Notes under the pieces: model-generated
Seen by the model: the letters and a program-made list of their open reading frames with translations, nothing else
What the model was told of the DNA's origin: nothing
The model's database searches: none
DNA from: Ypsolopha sequella
Lineage: Eukaryota; Arthropoda; Insecta; Lepidoptera; Ypsolophidae
NCBI GenBank assembly: GCA_934047225.1
Contig: OW203992.1
Coordinates: 10,405,501-10,469,500 of the forward strand
Direction of reading: 5' to 3'
DNA length: 64,000 nt
In this document: positions 54,001 through 60,000 of the stretch, piece by piece
How the letters are laid out: each line of letters begins with the position of its first letter
How positions within the stretch are numbered: the stretch's first letter is position 1
Translations under genes and position numbers: made by a program

Positions 54001-57000
54001 CGGCGGAGCAATCCTAGTTCATACAAACGAAATACCAAAACCATTTGTATATTTATTCCGATTGCATTACAGAATATCTAGGTTCTCAAATATATACTAA
54101 ATAAGAACACTGATTAAATCATGAAATATGAGAGAAATGAGCTTTCTATGGAAATTTGAAATTGCTTATCATGTTGTCTTTAAATCAGTGCAAGCCTAAA
54201 TCGCTGGTCCTTTAGACTTGAAATTTTGCATATAGATACCTTATGTAGTGTAGGCACTCACTAAGAAAGGATTATTCAAAATTCACCCCCTAAGGGGGTG
54301 AAACGGGTGTCCAAAGTTTGTATAGTGTCCTTTCAAAATATATATTTGGGAACCTAGATATTCTGTAATGCGATCGAAATAAATACACACTACCTTAAGA
54401 ATATATTTGATTTAGAAATGGTTTTGGTATTTCGTTTGTATGAATTAGGATTGCTTCGCAGGCCTCTTAATACAAAATATACAAAAATGTCATCTCAAGT
54501 TTGCTATACACGATTGTAACCAGCCAGCTATGAAACAGAGGCTACTGATTATTATTTTGTATCAAATTTCCACAGTATCACAATGAGTTAAGGTTGATTG
54601 ATGCGAGGGATTTGGTTCCCAAACGCACAACCTATGATTGCTTTTCTTATTTTTGAATTAAAAGTATTAAATTAACATGATTTACGGCATTTGCGACAAT
54701 AGTATAGTATCAATTAGGCTTTTCTAGCCTAGTGGTGCTATTTAATGCAATAATTTGTAAATGATCCTGTACGACAACAATAAACACGCTTTAAAGTTGT
54801 TGTGCAGGATCATTTACAAAGGAATGCATAAAATAATAAAACTTTGCAAGAAAAGCTTAAGGCGCTCTTATCCCTTAATCAGTAGTTTCAAAGTCAAATA
54901 GAACTTTCAAACATCGTCTAAAACTTCCAAAAAAAAATACGCAATATAGTTCGAACCTTTATCTAGGTCTTCCACGCATGTGTTACACGATCAGATAAAC
55001 TTTGCTCGATACAAATAATTCACGAACATAACATGTAATAAGACCTTTCAAATCATGCCATTTCCATAATTCCACTCTTTTATTAACGAAACATATCTGG
55101 TAATATTGCTCTTTAAATTTTCTAGGTCGACCACGTAAGTGGGTTTTAATAAACATATCCCTTATTTTTAAACAATTTAAAAACCGATAAAAACCTCGAA
55201 AAAGTACAAAAGTGTGGTTATTTTCTTTACTTCTTCTGGGATAAGAGCGCCTTAATTCACATTAAACTATTGTCTCGCAATGCCATAAATCACATTAATT
55301 TTAATACTTTTTATTCAAAAGTAACAAAAACAATCATAAGTTGTGCGTTTGGGAACGAGATCTGTCGCATCAACCTTAAACTCATTGTGATAAAGTGGAA
55401 ATTTGATACAAAATAATAATCAGTGGCCTCTTTTTGATAACTGGCTGGTTACGATCGTGTATAGCAAGCTTGAGACGAGATTATCGTATATTTTGTATTA
55501 AGTGGGTCATCTCAGAGTATAATTAAAAACCGCTAAGATTAAAAACCGGCCAACTGCGAGTCGGACTCGCGCGCGAAGGGTTCCGTACCATTATCTATAA
55601 AACGGCAAAAAAATCACGTTTGTTGTATGGGAGCCCCCTTAAATGTTTATTTTATTCTATTTTTTAGTATTTGTTATTATAGCGACAACAGAAATACATC
55701 ATCTGTGAAAATTTCAACGGTCAAACTATCACGGTTAATGAGATACAGCCCATGGGCGTAGCCACGGTGGGGCAGGGTGAGGCGCTTGCTCCACCCTGGC
55801 TCTGACCTATAAGTTACCTAACCAAATCTAAAAAACTAAATTATCTGGGTACTAAAGCCGATTCTGAAGTCTTTCATTTTAGTTTTAGTGCTGTCAAAAC
55901 TATCATTTTTCCAATGTTTTTAGCTTCTGTTCTTGACACTTATAAACTATTTTGCATTGAAGAAAATTTAGTTTTGACAGCATTAAAATTAAAATTAAAG
56001 CCTTCAGAATCGCCTTTACTAACTACAATACTTAATATCCGTAAGAAAGTTCACACTCGACAATAGAATAGAATAGAATAGAATCAGCTGTCTTAGTAAT
56101 AGGATCCCGACCCTGTACGGAACCCTAAAAACCGAAATGCGCCAATACATGATTAGAATGTATTTAACCTTCGGGCCGCTTTTGAGCCGGGGATGGTGAA
56201 TCAAGATGTAATTTTATCGTAGATAGGGAGTGTCAAAATTGTAGTGCAAGTTTGTACGTATTCGTATGCATCGATTCTACAAAACTGATAAAAATATTTT
56301 GACAGATAATATCGATGAATTCTAAACGACAACCCTTGTTGCAACGAAATAAGGGTTACATTTTTATTTATGGAATCGATGTCGAGTCCATAGCATCGAT
56401 TCCATAGGAAGTTCATACATGTATGTACCCTTGGACGAATAAGCCAGTTTATTCGCCCAAGTTTGCAACCCTGTGGTCACTAAGCGTTTACGAGAAAAGA
56501 GTAGAGTATTGGCGTCTAAAGTTATCCTCCCGCCCAGTGTCGCCAGTACCTGATGCTGAAGGTGCTGATCGTGCACCAGCTGCTCACAGGATCGGGACAG
56601 GTCACGCGCCAGCTCGCTGAACTGCGCCGCGAGTGCTGCGCACGCGCTCACTGTCTGCACGGACGGGGGGAGGGAGCAGCACATCTCCACGTCTTGTTTG
56701 AGATCACCCACGGTCCTCCCTTCGAATCCGCTGCGCGTGTCACTGCGCCATTGTTCGCTGCTCAGCTCTACGATTGGGCTTAGATCGCATACTGCGGATA
56801 CAAGTTTTAATGTCGTCAAGGGAAATAACAATGCATTACTGGCTTCAGCTTATTTATGAGAAGTCCTTAGCAAAACACAAGTAGGCGATATGTTGGTCGG
56901 GTCGTTAACTTTCTGAAAGTTTCATTGTAATCTAAGATAATCAAGATTAAAAATAAGTATATTGGCAACAAATTGAATAAGTTCTATAAAAGGCGTTGAT

Positions 57001-60000
57001 TTGGTGTAACACGATTTAACTTATTTCACAACACTAAACATAATTTGAGTGTTCTGTCCTTGTCTTTGAGATACAGCAAAAAAAAGACAGACCGCTTAAA
57101 TTAAGTATAGTCCAGTCAAATAAGTAAAATCATGCTGCACCAAATAAACATCATTATGTACATAGTACACATACGGAATTAATAGAAAGAGTCAAAATCA
57201 TAAATTATATGAAGACAAGGAAGGTCTGACGATTAGGAAACGTTTAAATTTGCCTTGACCCAAAATGCAAGAAAAATTAATCCAATTGTATTTAGCAATG
57301 CTTTATGCCAACAACGCAGTACATACATACAAGAAGTGTTTGCTAAGAAACACTCTTTTATAGAGGCCTCTTCCAGTAGGTAAATAACATAAGAATCATA
57401 CATAACATTTTAACATAATTTGGCCATATAAATTTTTTCAAGGTTACCCACAGAGTTCAGCTTTCTTATTTTTTTTATTTTTATTCTAAATCTTTGACAG
57501 GTGGTAGAGCTGATGCCGGGTTCGACTGTGGTGGTACCACCATCTTACTTGGAGGCCCCCTCGAAGTAACTCGAAGTAAGAGGACAGCTCACAGGCAAAA
57601 AACCAGCAGGCCCACCATGCCTGGGACCGATGGATGGCGGTATATCCATCCCTAATAGCCGGGCCTTATATGGAACAGACTGGTGACGGGCAGCGGCGTC
57701 ACTGGTGCGAGGGTTCCGGCACCGCGCTTACCAACCCGCCTGCCCAGCGTGTGTGAGTATGGGCAATTCTTCCAGGATGACTGCCGGGAGTGGCAAAGTC
57801 CTGGAAAGGCCTATGTCCACCAGTGGACGAACTAGGCTGATAGATGGATTCAAAATCTTAAAGGTACCACGCAAATATAGCATGAAACATTTCAATTTCA
57901 ACAACAGATCAATTTCACAATACTATGATATGACTATTTATGACACATTTGTTTTTATGATAAAATACATGTTTTGCATATTTTCCTGTATGTTCAAGGA
58001 CAATCTTACTTTTATAGCAACACTATATTATCTGTGCAGCAAGGAACAAAAAATAGCAAAGATCAAATTTATCACCGTATTAGCTACACTCATGCAGATG
58101 AACTTTGTTTGATCACTGATTTCAAAAATACCCATCCAATGAGATATTTCCTTTGGGACAAAGATACTTTCAAAAAGAACATCCTTTTAGCTTAGCCTTA
58201 GTCTGACTGCAAGCTCATTTGATGGCATTTCCGCATAAGCTACCACAAAACCAATGGTTTGTCTTAATGGAGTTTTAAATAGCCATGTAATTTTATTATC
58301 TGTGGGTACATATATCTTTTTGCTATGATCATAATCATAATCATAATAATTTATTTGTCAAACATAGGTACAATAATTGGATATACATAAGTTTAAAATG
58401 GCCTCTCTATGTTTCGCCTTAAAGGCACACAAATATTTTAAAGTAAGTACTTATAGCTAGATTAAAGTCATAATAAAATAATATAATGTTAAATTTCAAA
58501 AAATATTTACAATAAAAAAAATTGGTTACATTGCTAGATATCATAAAAAACCAGATGTATGATGTATCTGCTTCTATCGGTGCATCTACTAGAATAAAGC
58601 TCAACACTATAAAGGCTATGTCTAAAAGAATTGCACTTAGACCTTCGATCAACATTATCAAAGACTTGGACCCTAAGAACAATATGAGGAATGTTTTAAT
58701 TCATCCATTACATCTGACTATGACAAAGCAAGACTTCATAAATTTTAATAAGAGACCGCTTTTTCTGGCTTATTTTTTTTATTCCAATGCTTACAATCGT
58801 TACCTGAGTACTGACTGGACTGCTTCAAGTTTCCCTCTTTCACACTCGGCTTACTGAACATATAGATAGGGTTGGTGTCGGTGCCAGCACTGTATGATGA
58901 CACCATGTGGTCTGACTGCAAGACCTCGCCTCCGCTAACTAGGAGAACGAGAGAAGCCGCAGGGACCTTCACCTTTCTCTCTATCGCTGCTTTTAAACTT
59001 GTTACACTGAAATAAACATTTTTAGTTTTGAAACTGAGCTCTAAGGACGTCCGCTACGTTGAGCGTGCGCCCGGCACGGGTTCTGTTTCTATAGAACATG
59101 AGCAGCGCTGCGTGAGGCGGATCCCCCGTCGCACGGGCCCCGCGCCAGGCAGGGCATTAGTGGAACTCGTACAAGAAGACTTTGATTAGTGTTAGAATGA
59201 AGTTCCATCAAGGAGTCACACCTTACAGTATACATTATAATTTTAAACCTACACATTTTGTACACATACTCTATATCCTAACTTTTACCTAGTTATAAAC
59301 AAATAAAATATTATTAAGCTTTTTAAAAATGTACCTAATGTTTCGTAGCTGTTTCTCTTCATGTTGCCTAGGACAATCCGTTAGATATAAAATAAGAAAC
59401 CAAATGCATTTTGATGTCATTTTTACTATTTTCACTATAGATGAATTTAGTGTAGTAATCAAAGCAGTAGCAATAGTAATAAAACATTGTGAAGGAAGGC
59501 AGTGATCAGGGAACTACATCTAAGCAGTCAGTAACCAAAGGCTTGATTTGTATGTAAGTGTACATATAAAAATAAATATTAAATTAATAGGTAAAAAAAA
59601 ATTAAAATTAAAAAATAGTGAATGAAAAATAATAACACAGACTGGTGACTGAACACAGAAGGTGCAGAATTCTGGTCAACAACTTTAGATGCCTACAATT
59701 TTTAATATTTTATATACGTAATTGTAGCTTGTTTCACTCTTTGATTAATTTAGTGAAGATTCGTAACGCCCTTACTCGACTGATTCGAGAAATGGAACAG
59801 GTATTTCGTACTATGTATATGCAATTACCATTAGCGAATGAGATAGATTGACGACACAAGACTTTTGAGCGAGCAAGACAGGATATTGCTCGGTCGGCTC
59901 GGTTCGTTACAAAGCCGAGAGAAAGCGAGCTGAGCCGAGTGATGAAGTCTAGTGTAATTACAGAGCCACAATCTTATTTGTTCCGGTAGCAAAGACTGTC

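Larger units (their letters stand above)
53885..55521. mobile_element. Large palindromic element hosting two TTAA elements
   Basis: The left arm (ATGACCCACTTA, then TACAAAATATAC and GCTATACACGAT after an insert) is mirrored at 55380-55515 (TTTGTATTAAGTGGGTCAT). Further inside, TTCCCAAACGCACAACC (54617) is mirrored at 55342. A small hairpin (TGATCCTGTACGACAAC) sits at 54754-54821. Confidence 0.78.

Noticed and set aside
58522..58857. 111-codon open frame on the plus strand.
   Set aside because: Overlaps FIP200 exon 2 on the other strand; its 3' part is only the antisense of that exon.
59045..59165. GC-rich patch upstream of exon 2 suspected to be an exon.
   Set aside because: No phase-compatible acceptor and donor pair; exon 1 joins exon 2 exactly in the ubiquitin-like fold.
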